64,000 bases of DNA from Gammaproteobacteria bacterium (GCA_022823625.1 JAJEHQ010000025.1:62001-126000); one strand, 5' to 3'; positions 16,195-26,360 are shown, numbered from the stretch's first letter. Numbers and translations: made by a program. Notes: a model not told the origin generated them from the letters alone.

Positions 16195-18885
16195 ATGAGC
16201 ACACCTAGTAAATCCCTTTACCTGATCGATGGCACTGCGTATGTCTACCGTGCCTTCCACTCCACCAATCTTTCGACTTCTAGCGGTGAACCTACGGGCG
16301 CAGTCTATGGTGTTGGCAATATGCTCAGGCGAATCATTCGGGAGCACGAACCAGATTATCTAGTCGCAGTTTTCGATGCCAAAGGTAAGACGTTCCGTCA
16401 TGACCTTTATGAGGAATACAAGGCAAATCGCCCACCCATGCCGGATGAATTGAGGAGCCAGTACGATCTGATCAGAGATATGGTTGTGGCGATGGGAATC
16501 AAGTCCATCTCCATCCCCGGCGTTGAAGCAGACGATGTTATTGGCACACTTGCAACCGCGGCGTGTGAGGCTGGTTTGACGACCTACATATCGAGCAGTG
16601 ATAAAGACCTGACTCAACTTGTAAACGAACGAGTTACTGTGATCGACGACTTGCGCGGCACCGAGCTGGGGCCCAGCCAGGTTAAGGAAAAGTTTGGAGT
16701 GCGACCGGATCAGATAATTGACTACCTTTCGCTCGTTGGGGATACTTCCGATAACATTCCAGGGGTTCCGCTGGTTGGTCCGAAAACAGCTGCAAAGTGG
16801 TTATCCGCACATGATTCAGTTGACAACATCATTGATATTGCAGACACATTGCCAGGGAAAGCCGGAGAGAACTTCAGGAACGCGATTCCTCAACTTCAGA
16901 TGGCAAAAGATCTGGTTTCTCTCAAACTGGATGTTAATGTTGAGCTTGATCTTGAGGACTTTAAAATTACACCGCCCAAGGTAGGCGAACTGCGTGAACT
17001 CTACACTCGGCTTGAATTTTTCAGCTGGATCAATGCACTGGAAGGCGAAGAATCCGAATCGCAAGTCGAGCCTCTGAAATACTCGACGATTACCGAAGAA
17101 TCCGATCTAGATGTTCTGATTGAGCGAATACAAGCCTGTGGCTTCGTCGCATTTGATACTGAAACTACCGGTCTGGATGTTCGAAAAGACCACCTGGTTG
17201 GAATTTCAATCAGCATCCAGGAGAGGGAGGCGTTTTACATTCCACTAGCACATCGGTACCTGGGCGTACCACAACAATTGGACGGGGACCTGGTTTTCGC
17301 AAAGTTGAAGTCTGTAATGGAAGACTTTCAGATTAGCAAGATTGCCCACAATCTTAAGTTCGATGCCAGCATTTTGTCTAAAGTCGGCATCGAAATCACC
17401 GGTCCGATATTCGATACCATGCTGGAGTCTTACGTGCTGAACAGTTCCGCCGTACCGCAGCATGGGCTAGACAGACTGGCGCTCAAATACCTGAACACTG
17501 CTACCACAAAATACGAAGAAGTTGTAGGTAAGGGCAAGAATCAGATCACTTTCGATCTCGTTGACATCGATAATGCAACTGAATACGCTGCCGAAGACGC
17601 TGATGTGGCTCTGGCTTTGCATAACACATTATGGCCACAAATTGAGCAGGAAGAGCAGTTGCGGGATGTATTTGAGAATATTGATATGCCACTGGTGCCG
17701 GTGTTGATGCGGGTTGAGGACAATGGCGTACTACTAGACGAAACCGCTCTCAGACAACATAGCGCTGAATTGCAGGAAAGGATTGAAAAGATTGAAGACG
17801 CGATATACCAAAGCTCCGGGTGTGTATTCAATTTGTCTTCACCCAAGCAGATTCGAGAGGTTTTATTCGACCAGCTTGGTCTCACTACATCAACTAAAAC
17901 CGCCTCAGGTGTGATGTCGACTTCCGAATCGGTGTTGACTGAACTCGCGATTCATCACGAAGTCCCTAGAATGCTGCTTGAGCATCGTAGTCTGTTCAAA
18001 ATCAAATCCACCTACAGTGACAAGCTGCCGGATTTAATCAACAGTAGTACAGGCCGAGTGCACACTTCGTTCAATCAGGCAGTCGCTTCGACTGGGCGCC
18101 TTTCCTCAGCAGATCCTAACTTGCAGAATATCCCGATTCGCACTGCAGAAGGAAAACGAATTCGTGAGGCGTTCATACCAGATTCTGGTTCAACATTAGT
18201 TTCGATTGACTATTCTCAAATCGAACTTCGCCTTATGGCCCATCTGTCCAGCGACCCTGGTCTTCTTGATGCTTTCTCCAGAGGTGAAGATGTACATCGT
18301 TTCACCGCATCAGAGGTATTCAACTGCTCTCCAGACGAAGTAACATCCGATCAGAGACGGCATGCCAAAGCAATCAATTTTGGTTTGATGTACGGTATGT
18401 CTGCATTTGGATTGGCTCGAACGCTGCAAATTGAAGTTCATCAGGCCCGTGATTACATCGAACAGTATTTCACCCGCTATCCCAGTGTTCGGGATTTCAT
18501 GGATAACGTACGCGAACAGGCGCGTGAACACAAGTATGTCGATACCATTTTTGGGAGACGCGTGTTTCTGCCTGATATCAACTCCAGTCACTACGGCCGA
18601 AGACAGCACTCAGAAAGAGCTGCAATCAACGCACCACTTCAGGGGTCAGCTGCCGACATTATGAAGCTCGCAATGATTGGTGTCGATGCATGGCTGGCAA
18701 ACTCAGACAGCGGCGCGCGTATGATTTTACAGGTTCACGATGAACTGGTTCTGGAAGTCCCGCACGGGGAAACCGACCGGGTTCTGGACAACGTCAAACG
18801 CCTAATGGAGAACGCCGCAAAGCTCTATGTTCCGTTGGTAGCTGACGCGGGAACAGGCACCAACTGGGCACTTGCTCACGATTGA
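16195..18885 (+). CDS. polA: DNA polymerase I
   Basis: 896-aa replication and repair polymerase with all three domains. The 5'-nuclease/flap domain occupies residues 1-290 (LYLIDGTAYVYRAFH, GVEADDVIGTLA). The 3'-5' exonuclease (about 300-500) is intact, with FDTETTGLD near residue 320 and later YAAEDADV. The polymerase domain has motif A SIDYSQIELR (about 670), motif B RRHAKAINFGLMYG (about 720) and motif C QVHDELVLEVP (about 845). Its 3' end overlaps the convergent engB by 10 bases. Proximity to engB and cytochrome c4 is the gammaproteobacterial arrangement. Confidence 0.97.
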   Translation: MSTPSKSLYLIDGTAYVYRAFHSTNLSTSSGEPTGAVYGVGNMLRRIIREHEPDYLVAVFDAKGKTFRHDLYEEYKANRPPMPDELRSQYDLIRDMVVAMGIKSISIPGVEADDVIGTLATAACEAGLTTYISSSDKDLTQLVNERVTVIDDLRGTELGPSQVKEKFGVRPDQIIDYLSLVGDTSDNIPGVPLVGPKTAAKWLSAHDSVDNIIDIADTLPGKAGENFRNAIPQLQMAKDLVSLKLDVNVELDLEDFKITPPKVGELRELYTRLEFFSWINALEGEESESQVEPLKYSTITEESDLDVLIERIQACGFVAFDTETTGLDVRKDHLVGISISIQEREAFYIPLAHRYLGVPQQLDGDLVFAKLKSVMEDFQISKIAHNLKFDASILSKVGIEITGPIFDTMLESYVLNSSAVPQHGLDRLALKYLNTATTKYEEVVGKGKNQITFDLVDIDNATEYAAEDADVALALHNTLWPQIEQEEQLRDVFENIDMPLVPVLMRVEDNGVLLDETALRQHSAELQERIEKIEDAIYQSSGCVFNLSSPKQIREVLFDQLGLTTSTKTASGVMSTSESVLTELAIHHEVPRMLLEHRSLFKIKSTYSDKLPDLINSSTGRVHTSFNQAVASTGRLSSADPNLQNIPIRTAEGKRIREAFIPDSGSTLVSIDYSQIELRLMAHLSSDPGLLDAFSRGEDVHRFTASEVFNCSPDEVTSDQRRHAKAINFGLMYGMSAFGLARTLQIEVHQARDYIEQYFTRYPSVRDFMDNVREQAREHKYVDTIFGRRVFLPDINSSHYGRRQHSERAAINAPLQGSAADIMKLAMIGVDAWLANSDSGARMILQVHDELVLEVPHGETDRVLDNVKRLMENAAKLYVPLVADAGTGTNWALAHD

Positions 18886-19472
18886 TTGAGCAGTTCAATA
18901 ACGCGTTGTCGGGCATCAGCCACGCCCAAGCCTGAAAGCGCAGAAAAAGTCTGAATAGACAGCTTATCCCGATTAGCGAGATCTTTCTTTACCGCTGCCA
19001 TTGTTGCCAGAGATTTAGATTTTGAAATTTTGTCCGACTTGGTCAACAGAATGTGTGAATGAAGGGCACTTTTTTGGCACCAGTCAAGCAACTGCTGGTC
19101 GAGTGGTTTGAGCGGATGGCGAATGTCCATCATCAGAACCAATGCACGCAGACATTCACGGGTTTCAAAATACTGTTCGATGACATTTGACCAGTGAATC
19201 CGCAACTGCTTCGGAACTTTGGAGTATCCGTAACCGGGTAAATCAACCAGTCTGATTTCTGGTGTAACCTCAAAAAAAACGATTTGCTGGGTACGACCTG
19301 GTGTCTTGCTGGCAATCGCCAGCCCTTTTCTTCCGGTAATTGCGTTGATTGCGCTTGACTTGCCACTGTTAGAACGGCCAGCAAACGCGATTTCACTCCC
19401 TTGATCGGGCAACCACTGTGAGGGTTTGTGGGCCGCAACAATGAACTGTGCGCTGTTAAGTTGAATACTCAC
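18876..19472 (-). CDS. engB: Ribosome biogenesis GTP-binding protein EngB/YihA
   Basis: 198-aa essential GTPase needed for ribosome large-subunit assembly or division. Motifs are complete: G1 GRSNSGKSSAIN, G3 DLPGYG, G4 LTKSDK and the G2-region Thr in TPGRTQQ. Length and sequence are typical. Convergent with polA (10-base 3' overlap), and divergent from cytochrome c4 with a 337-bp spacer. Confidence 0.97.
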   Translation of the reverse strand: MSIQLNSAQFIVAAHKPSQWLPDQGSEIAFAGRSNSGKSSAINAITGRKGLAIASKTPGRTQQIVFFEVTPEIRLVDLPGYGYSKVPKQLRIHWSNVIEQYFETRECLRALVLMMDIRHPLKPLDQQLLDWCQKSALHSHILLTKSDKISKSKSLATMAAVKKDLANRDKLSIQTFSALSGLGVADARQRVIELLNQS

Positions 19473-19809
19473 TCAATTATTCCGTGTGACTCATCAAATC
19501 TGTCATTCCAGGCTTTGACGCTATATCGTACATATGTTATTGATTTTATTAAATGGCTACCTCAATTTTGACACTATACTCCTTTGACCTAGCATGTGCA
19601 TCAGCAACAGAACAACTACTAACATTGAGCACTCGATGCATACAGGCCCTGCCTCAAAATTTGTAGTCACATCAATTTGTGTTTCCATAGATTTGTGCTG
19701 CGAACAGATTTAGATTACCTTTCCAAATCTGATATATTAGCGTTTTCTTGACCAACTCGGTCAGATCGATTCAGGTCACTTTTTCTGCGATTCATTTGGA
19801 TAGTAAACA
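19473..19809. other. 337-bp spacer between divergent engB and cytochrome c4
   Basis: No gene seen. AT-rich, probably carrying both promoters. It holds a perfect inverted repeat CAGATTT / AAATCTG (19705-19731) about 80 bp before the cytochrome start, and a short hairpin TGACC/GGTCA near 19750; either could be regulatory, without further support. Confidence 0.45.
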
Positions 19810-20436
19810 ATGGAAATTTCGACTATTCGGAAAATTATGACTTTCGGTCTCATATTGGGACTCTGTATAACAATTTTCGGAAAACCTGCTTTCGGTGCAG
19901 GCAACGCTGAAGCTGGCAAATCAAAAGCGGCCGTCTGTACCGCCTGCCACGGTGCAGATGGGAACAGCACAATTCCCGATTTTCCAAAAATTGCCGGCCA
20001 AATTCCTGGCTACGTCGCTAAACAGCTTGCCGCTTACAAATCCGGCGAACGGGCCAACGCCATTATGGCTGGGCTGGTACTGAGTATGACCGAACAGGAT
20101 TTTCTGGACATTGACGCTTACTACGCACAATTTGACGGCAGTAAAGCCTCGGTCGATGAATCCGAACTTGTCGCTGCAAATCGCGGTCAGGAAATTTACC
20201 GCCGTGGACTGAGTCAGTTTTCAGTTCCTGCGTGTATGGCCTGCCACGGACCTGCAGGCAATGGAATCCCTTCCCGTTACCCCAAAGTTTCCGGGCAGTT
20301 CAAGGAATATCTCGTCACCGCTCTGTCAGAGTTTAAGTCTGGCATTCGGGTAAACGAAGAAATGAACACCATTGCGTTCCGACTATCTGCACAACAGATT
20401 GAGGACCTGGCCCTCTATATGCAAGCACTGGATTAA
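19810..20436 (+). CDS. Cytochrome c4 (periplasmic diheme)
   Basis: 208-aa exported diheme cytochrome. A signal peptide is visible (residues 1-30, ending PAFGA). Two similar heme domains follow: Cys43-Cys46-His47 (CTACH) and Cys142-Cys145-His146 (CMACH), with methionine ligand candidates near residue 86 (NAIMAGL) and in NEEMNTI. It carries electrons to terminal oxidases or other reductases in the periplasm. The polA-engB-c4 neighbourhood is conserved in pseudomonads and relatives. Convergent with the isomerase gene, 5-bp gap. Confidence 0.95.
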   Translation: MEISTIRKIMTFGLILGLCITIFGKPAFGAGNAEAGKSKAAVCTACHGADGNSTIPDFPKIAGQIPGYVAKQLAAYKSGERANAIMAGLVLSMTEQDFLDIDAYYAQFDGSKASVDESELVAANRGQEIYRRGLSQFSVPACMACHGPAGNGIPSRYPKVSGQFKEYLVTALSEFKSGIRVNEEMNTIAFRLSAQQIEDLALYMQALD

Positions 20437-20441
20437 TTCAG

Positions 20442-22139
20442 TCAGTTAACCTTCCGCAAGCTACGAAACACTGAACCTAACTGTTGCAGACTGTCTACGA
20501 CGTCAGTACTGCACTTGACAAGACTCGGCGTCGCCCGCTCAAATTGATCTGGGTGAGACAGTGCCTTGGCGTCAAGTTGTGCCTGTCGCTTAATCAACCA
20601 CCCAAACGTATATGGGTGCCCAGGGATATCAAAGTCACAGGTGTCATCTGCCGTAATGAACAGAAAGTGACCTGTTTTTTGTGATTTTTCACCGGACGAC
20701 GAGTCAGTTAATTGGTTCTCTGACCTTAACCAATCCAACCGATTGACTTTTTCCTCTGTTACCGAATCCCTTAAAAATCTTGCGTTGACTTTCGCCTTGT
20801 GAAATTGACCCGTGGAATGAAGATACTGGGGGCCAAAATTAAACACAACGCGAACCCGATACCCGCTAAACAGGGATTCCAGCAACTGCGCCAGATTGGC
20901 AAGTTCTCCTTCCGTTTCGTCCGTTGGATTGACATAGGCAAAGAGCACAATGTAGTCGTTGAATCGAAGCGAAGACTTCAGATCCACTACAAAATCTGCA
21001 ACCATCTGAAAGCAATGCTCTGAATCTATTTCAATTACATTTTGAAATGGCAGTCTCGTATCAGTGGCCAAACTGACTGCACCACAAATTTCACAATCAA
21101 GTCCATTCAATTTGGACTTCTCGAGTTCAGGTTGACTGTATGGGTCAACTCCAATCAAATACGCAGCCATTGAAACGGCAGTCTGCCAGGTGAGGAAAAT
21201 TCTGGCTAGACTTGCCGAACATATCCCTCTTTCCCGGTACTCAAAACCAAACTCCCGTTCAGTGGCAGGCACACAAACTCGAATCTCCCCAGATCGGTCC
21301 AGTTCTCCATCTCTACAGTTGACGGTCGGCAGTACGCCTAGGCCAGCCTTACCCAGGCTTTCAGCAACAATCTGCTCAATCCATCTCGCAACCGGCAACA
21401 GTCTGCGTGGTGCATCGATTTGCAACTCACCTCCAGTCAAGGATGCCAACGCTAATTCTGCTGCCAGTCTATGGACCTGTTTCGCAACTTCTCCAGTATC
21501 CACAATTACCGAGTTGACAAAATAATTTCTTGTGGACTTTAGTGTTGCCAGGTCGATGCCCAACATTGCTGTCGGTATCAACGTCAAACTACAAACACCA
21601 GAGAATCTACCGAGTACGCCCGGATCTGAATTGAGAGTCCGAATCCCTTTCGAAAATGCCCATTCGCGTAGCGTACTTTGTCCTGGGTCCGTAATTACAG
21701 TGAACTTTTGTGCCGAGTTTTCATGTTCGAATAATGACTCTGCCATAACCAAAGTCTCCAGAGTTTCCCCTGATTTACTCGCAATCACAAAGTGACAATC
21801 TTCCCGCGGCGGGACCGCGAGAAAGTACGCCAGTGACTCAGGTGCTGTACTGCTTAGTTGGTGAAGGGAGGGCCGGGACGAATGGCGGGAAACGCATTCA
21901 TATGCAGTAGCGGAGAGTGTCGCACCACCCATCCCAACAAGCACCAACGTCGAAGCGTTGGGTGGCAGATGTAAAGTATCGTTGGTGTCTGGTAAGGAAA
22001 ATCGCGTCCAATCAAAACACCGCTCTCCAAGGACGGTATCGACACCCACCTCGGACCAAAGATCAAAGGAGTTTTCGAAGATTCTCGAGCAAACCCGACG
22101 GTCGATCAGCAGCCGTTCGAATTGTGTTACCCGAATCAA
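20442..22139 (-). CDS. Glucose-6-phosphate isomerase-like protein (Tal/Pgi-type)
   Basis: 565-aa sugar-isomerase (SIS) protein. N-terminal SIS domain has VLVGMGGATLSA and SKSGETLETLVMAE; later GRFSGVCSLTLIPTAMLG and WQTAVSMAAYLIGVDPYSQPELEKSK; the C-terminus has FGPQYLHSTGQFHKAKVN, the pattern of the isomerase domain found in fused transaldolase/glucose-6-phosphate isomerases. It is clearly divergent from classical Pgi, so it may be a stand-alone version of that domain. Expected to interconvert glucose-6-P and fructose-6-P in the cytoplasm; activity not provable here. The small zinc-finger gene is 5 bp upstream. Confidence 0.8.
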   Translation of the reverse strand: MIRVTQFERLLIDRRVCSRIFENSFDLWSEVGVDTVLGERCFDWTRFSLPDTNDTLHLPPNASTLVLVGMGGATLSATAYECVSRHSSRPSLHQLSSTAPESLAYFLAVPPREDCHFVIASKSGETLETLVMAESLFEHENSAQKFTVITDPGQSTLREWAFSKGIRTLNSDPGVLGRFSGVCSLTLIPTAMLGIDLATLKSTRNYFVNSVIVDTGEVAKQVHRLAAELALASLTGGELQIDAPRRLLPVARWIEQIVAESLGKAGLGVLPTVNCRDGELDRSGEIRVCVPATEREFGFEYRERGICSASLARIFLTWQTAVSMAAYLIGVDPYSQPELEKSKLNGLDCEICGAVSLATDTRLPFQNVIEIDSEHCFQMVADFVVDLKSSLRFNDYIVLFAYVNPTDETEGELANLAQLLESLFSGYRVRVVFNFGPQYLHSTGQFHKAKVNARFLRDSVTEEKVNRLDWLRSENQLTDSSSGEKSQKTGHFLFITADDTCDFDIPGHPYTFGWLIKRQAQLDAKALSHPDQFERATPSLVKCSTDVVDSLQQLGSVFRSLRKVN

Positions 22140-22144
22140 GCGCT

Positions 22145-22357
22145 CTACAAATTCTCAACCAAAACAAATAGAGTACCGCAATAGGGACACCTTACCGTAC
22201 CATCCTTTTCCAGCGGCAAGTAGACGCGCGGGTGAGAGTCCCAAAGTCGCATTCGATCAAGTGGGCAATGCAACGGGAGATCATCCTTTGTCACATTGAC
22301 ATAAGCCTGATCATTGGGCGTATCGCCATGTTTGGGCTGATAAACTTGCTCACTCAT
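22145..22357 (-). CDS. CHCC-type zinc-finger protein
   Basis: 70-aa protein with a zf-CHCC domain: ligands Cys in LHCPLD, His in DSHPRVYL, and the pair CPYC in TVRCPYCGTLF. The domain is related to the zinc-binding mitochondrial complex I accessory subunit NDUFS6. Bacterial members commonly sit beside ilvE, as here (9 bp downstream of ilvE, same strand). Molecular role in bacteria unknown. Confidence 0.88.
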   Translation of the reverse strand: MSEQVYQPKHGDTPNDQAYVNVTKDDLPLHCPLDRMRLWDSHPRVYLPLEKDGTVRCPYCGTLFVLVENL

Positions 22358-22366
22358 CGTTTAAGT

Positions 22367-23293
22367 TCACACAAATGTCAGCCAATCCATGTGGGCTTCA
22401 CTGCGTCCTTCCACAACATCAAAGTACTTGGATTGCAGTTCTCTGGTAATTGGACCCGGGGTGCCATCCCCAATTAAACGGCTGTCCAATTCGCGAATCG
22501 GGGTTACTTCAGCTGCGGTACCGGTGAAAAATGCTTCATCGGAAATGTAAATTTCATCCCGGGTGATGACTCTCTCCTGCACCTCGTAACCCATTTCAGC
22601 GAGCAGTTCGAACACCGTCCGCCGCGTGATTCCATCTAGGGCGGAAGTTAGATTGGGGGTAATTACCTTACCATTTTGCACCACAAAAATGTTCTCCCCG
22701 GAACCTTCCATGACATAACCATTGGTATCAAGGAGAAGAGCTTCATCAGCACCGTTGTCAAGTGCTTCCTGAAGTGCAAGTATGGAGTTTGTGTAGTGAC
22801 CACATGCCTTTGCACGGCACATGGCCACATTAACATGAAGTCGAGAAAATGATGAAGTTTTGACCTTAATACCGTTCTTGATGCCGTCCGCACCAAGATA
22901 AGCACCCCAGTCCCAGGCAGCAATCATGATATGTGTCGACAGATTATCAGCCCGCAGACCCATCCCTTCTGAACCATAAAAGATGATCGGACGAATATAG
23001 CCGCTCACAAGTTTGTTCGCGCGCAGAACTTCACACTGCGCCTGATTGATCGTGTCGCGATCAAATGTCGGCTTCATGCGCAAAATGTGAGCGGATTCAA
23101 ATAGTCGGTTTGTGTGTTCCTGAAGACGAAAAATAGCGGGACCCTTATCAGTCTTGTAGGCGCGTAAGCCTTCAAATGCTGCCAGACCATAGTGAAGCGA
23201 ATGCGTGAGAATATGAACAGTGGCCTCTCGCCACGGCACAAGTTCACCATCATTCCAGATAAATCCGTCTCTGTCGCTAAAGGATGTTGTCAT
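22367..23293 (-). CDS. ilvE: Branched-chain amino acid aminotransferase
   Basis: 308-aa PLP enzyme of fold type IV catalysing the last step of Ile, Leu and Val synthesis (2-oxo acid plus glutamate). The PLP lysine is Lys162 in RAKACGHYTNS; other family signatures are HYGLAAFEGLRAY and EGSGENIFVV with the GITRRTVFEL loop. Length and all motifs are normal. Probably operonic with the downstream zinc-finger and isomerase genes. Confidence 0.96.
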   Translation of the reverse strand: MTTSFSDRDGFIWNDGELVPWREATVHILTHSLHYGLAAFEGLRAYKTDKGPAIFRLQEHTNRLFESAHILRMKPTFDRDTINQAQCEVLRANKLVSGYIRPIIFYGSEGMGLRADNLSTHIMIAAWDWGAYLGADGIKNGIKVKTSSFSRLHVNVAMCRAKACGHYTNSILALQEALDNGADEALLLDTNGYVMEGSGENIFVVQNGKVITPNLTSALDGITRRTVFELLAEMGYEVQERVITRDEIYISDEAFFTGTAAEVTPIRELDSRLIGDGTPGPITRELQSKYFDVVEGRSEAHMDWLTFV

Positions 23294-23355
23294 GTTTTGA
23301 AGTGTTGTAAATGAAAAATGGAAGAAATATCAATGAGTTTTGTATCTGAGGCCGA

Positions 23356-23931
23356 TCAGGTTGTATGCGGTCCGAAAGGTTCACGATCAAATATTCTGCG
23401 GACCATGGGATCGAAGAACTCAAGCGGCAATGTATCGTATTCAGGATCAAATGCAGACTGATCCCACTTCTCGCAGAAATCAACACAGGCCTGATAGTGT
23501 TCGGATGTGCGATACTGCTCGCGGGCGTTACGGTCCCCGCCCATATGGTGGAAAAAATAATATCCCTGAAAAACTCCATGATGCTTGAGCACCCAGTAAG
23601 TCTTTTCTGATACATAAGGCCGCAATACTGCCGCCGCCAGTTCACCATGATTTTCAGGCGCCAGGTGGTCTCCAATATCATGTAGTAAGGCTGCAACCGT
23701 CATCTCTTCTCCCGCTCCGTCTCGCCAAGCGCGGGTTGCGCACTGTAAAGCGTGTTCCAAGCGACTGACTTTGTACCCGCCCATACTGTTCTCCAGGCTT
23801 AGCAAATGGCTGAGAACGCGATCAGCCGTCCCTGCAATAAATTCGTCTTCATATTGCTGGAGCAACTGGTAGTCTTCGTAAGTTCCATCCTTCATCTGGA
23901 TGAACTCAACTGTTTTGTCTGATGTATCCAT
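23356..23931 (-). CDS. HD-domain protein
   Basis: 191-aa HD-fold protein, a predicted metal-dependent phosphohydrolase or oxygenase. Metal-binding pattern: LEHALQCA (His), AALLHDIGDHL (HD), then LKHHGVFQGYYFFHH. The LEHALQCA-x(n)-AALLHDIG arrangement resembles the HD diiron oxygenases PhnZ/TmpB, but the Tyr and Glu of their YxxE lid are not in register here (Met and Tyr align), so I do not assign that activity. Same strand as ilvE with a 62-bp gap; functional link unclear. Confidence 0.8.
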   Translation of the reverse strand: MDTSDKTVEFIQMKDGTYEDYQLLQQYEDEFIAGTADRVLSHLLSLENSMGGYKVSRLEHALQCATRAWRDGAGEEMTVAALLHDIGDHLAPENHGELAAAVLRPYVSEKTYWVLKHHGVFQGYYFFHHMGGDRNAREQYRTSEHYQACVDFCEKWDQSAFDPEYDTLPLEFFDPMVRRIFDREPFGPHTT

Positions 23932-24101
23932 ATCTGATTAAAACTGGAATTCAGATCGTCTAAATCCGCCCAAAACCTAATATGTTAATGCACAACATGC
24001 GATATTCACGCTGAATTTGTGTAATTGTGCCAGCCAATTTCATGCTGATTAAAGACCGATTGAATTGCGAACTTAATCACACTGCAAGACTATGTTGGGT
24101 G

Positions 24102-26282
24102 CTAGGAATCAATACTGACAAATTCCGAAAGAATGACTTTTGTACCCACAGTTTCGAAATCAATGGTCAAGTAAAGGATGCCAACATTTGCTTCGACATC
24201 GGTCACAACTCCCTCTCCAAATTTCCTGTGTGAAACAGACTTTCCAAGCCAATCAACGTGTTCGGCATCATTAATAACGGTTGGCTCAGGAACTTCTGTA
24301 GAGCGAACAAGTTCAATTAGATCTCTTGGAACCTCCTGAACAAATCTTGATTGGTGGTAATTCTCCCACTGCCCTCTGAGCATTCGTCGATTAGCGCGCG
24401 TGAAATAAAGTGTCTCTTTTGCCCGCGTCATTCCAACATAACATAACCGCCGCTCTTCCTGCATTTCCTCCTGTTCCTTACTTTTTCTGAAAGTAGATGA
24501 CTGCCAACTTCCAAATGAATGGAAATGTGGCAGAATCGTTTCGTCAAGTCCCGTTAAAAATACAATCGGAAATTCCAGTCCTTTCGCTGTATGCAGCGTC
24601 ATCATCTGAACTTTTTCCTCGGGATCATCATCGTGTGTATCACCGGGATCCAGTACGACAGAATCCAGATACCTGTCAAGAATGTCAGCACTGCCGGTGG
24701 ACTCTTGTGATTGCTCAAATCCAGCCGCAGCATTGATGAGTTCTTCCAGATTTACGACTCTATTCTGCTCGGTAGGATCAGTATGCTGCTCGTAATGCTC
24801 ACGTAAACCACTCAATTCAATTGTCAACTCCATTAATTCACTCAGCGAATACGTAGCGTGCAGGCTTTGAAGATTGTTGATCAATTTGATAAACGGCCTC
24901 ACCTTCGCCCATCTGCGACCTGTATCTGCGAGCGCGCAGGTTGCTTCCCAGTAAGAAATTTCCTGATCAGCTGCCATTTCAGCTATTGATCGCCTTGCAA
25001 CTTCACCAATTCCACGTGGTGGGCAGTTAATTGCCTTCACCAAAGAAGCATCATTTGAATTTGGATTGGCAACCAGCCTTAAATAACTCAGAGTCTCCTT
25101 CACCTCTTTTCGCTGGTAGAATCGAACCCCGCCGTAGACCCTGAAGGGAATTCCTTCAGCTCCAAAAGCTTCTTCAAAATTTCGGGATTGGGCATTGGTT
25201 CGATACAGTACTGCGAACTCAGAAAGAGATCTTCCCTTATCAGCAAATGCTCTAATCTGATCCACAATGAACTCAGCTTCTTCGTTACTATCTCCTGCAC
25301 TCATGTACTTGATTCGACTTCCTCCAGAGTTTCCTGTCCAGAGTTTTTTCTCGAATCTGTTGGTATTTTGCTTAATCAGTGCGTTAGCGGCATCCAGTAT
25401 CGGTTTCGTGGATCGGTAGTTTTGCTCCAGTCGGACTACCAGCGAGTCGTCATACTGCCTCTCGAATCGCTTTAGATTGCCGGAAAGAGCACCTCGCCAA
25501 CTGTAAATTGACTGATCTTCGTCACCGACGGCAGAGATGTTGCGGCGCCATCCTCCGAAAAATTCCATCCACTGATACTGCAGTTCGTTTGTATCCTGAA
25601 ACTCGTCAATCAGAACATGCAGGATTCGTTGTTGAATTCGCTCTCGGACTTCGGCATTGTGTTCCATCACTTCCACGGTTCTGAGAATCAATTCAGCGAA
25701 ATCGACTTGTCCCTGTTCTTCACATTCTCGCTCGTAAATCTCATACATGTGTTCAAGCAGTTCTGAACGGTGGTTATAAACTTCGCTTTCTCCGGCGCGC
25801 TTCTTAGACTCTTTACACTTATTGATATAGGATTGGACTCCTGATGGCGTCAATTCTGTGTAGCGCAGATTGCGCTCTTTCATCAGATTTGATATGAGCG
25901 ATTTCTGATCGTCCTGATCCATGATGTTGAAGTATCGATCCAAGCCAGCGGCTTGATGGCGCGTGCGAAGGAACTGATTACACAATCCATGGAAGGTGCC
26001 GACGACTGGATTGACTTCTTCGCCCTGAAGTATTTCCTGCACCCGTCGTTTCATTTCTCGTGCCGCCTTGTTGGTAAAAGTGACGGCAATGATGCGATTA
26101 GCCGGAACAGACTTAACGCCGATCAGCCAGGCGATGCGATTGACCAGCACTGCGGTTTTTCCGCTCCCAGCGCCTGCCGTGACCAGCAACGGTCCATCCG
26201 GTGCAGTAACCGCCTCCCTCTGATGAGGATTTAGTGCGGCAAGACGTTCTTCAATACCATTCAAAATCAGGTCGCTCCGCAA
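24102..26282 (-). CDS. uvrD: DNA helicase II UvrD (superfamily 1A)
   Basis: 726-aa ATP-dependent 3'-5' DNA helicase of nucleotide excision and mismatch repair. Walker A is GAGSGKT (residues 37-43); also LNPHQREAV (Q motif), VTFTNKAAREM (Ia), FLRTRH, IDEFQDTNELQ (II), VGDEDQSIYSWRGA (III), LEQNYRST (IV), MTLHTAKGLEF (V) and EERRLCYVGMTRA (VI). The C-terminal segment (KFGEGVVTDVEA) is typical of UvrD rather than Rep. Divergent from hspQ. Confidence 0.96.
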   Translation of the reverse strand: MRSDLILNGIEERLAALNPHQREAVTAPDGPLLVTAGAGSGKTAVLVNRIAWLIGVKSVPANRIIAVTFTNKAAREMKRRVQEILQGEEVNPVVGTFHGLCNQFLRTRHQAAGLDRYFNIMDQDDQKSLISNLMKERNLRYTELTPSGVQSYINKCKESKKRAGESEVYNHRSELLEHMYEIYERECEEQGQVDFAELILRTVEVMEHNAEVRERIQQRILHVLIDEFQDTNELQYQWMEFFGGWRRNISAVGDEDQSIYSWRGALSGNLKRFERQYDDSLVVRLEQNYRSTKPILDAANALIKQNTNRFEKKLWTGNSGGSRIKYMSAGDSNEEAEFIVDQIRAFADKGRSLSEFAVLYRTNAQSRNFEEAFGAEGIPFRVYGGVRFYQRKEVKETLSYLRLVANPNSNDASLVKAINCPPRGIGEVARRSIAEMAADQEISYWEATCALADTGRRWAKVRPFIKLINNLQSLHATYSLSELMELTIELSGLREHYEQHTDPTEQNRVVNLEELINAAAGFEQSQESTGSADILDRYLDSVVLDPGDTHDDDPEEKVQMMTLHTAKGLEFPIVFLTGLDETILPHFHSFGSWQSSTFRKSKEQEEMQEERRLCYVGMTRAKETLYFTRANRRMLRGQWENYHQSRFVQEVPRDLIELVRSTEVPEPTVINDAEHVDWLGKSVSHRKFGEGVVTDVEANVGILYLTIDFETVGTKVILSEFVSIDS

Positions 26283-26360
26283 TCTATAATCAAAGACAAT
26301 TACCCATGCAACTCAGCGTTAGATGAAGGAGAAAATTCGCTTCATTGCACTTGAAAACTG

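Noticed and set aside
23356-23931. PhnZ/TmpB phosphonate oxygenase
   Set aside because: HD core resembles it (LEHALQCA) but the Tyr and Glu lid residues do not align and no phosphonate genes are nearby.
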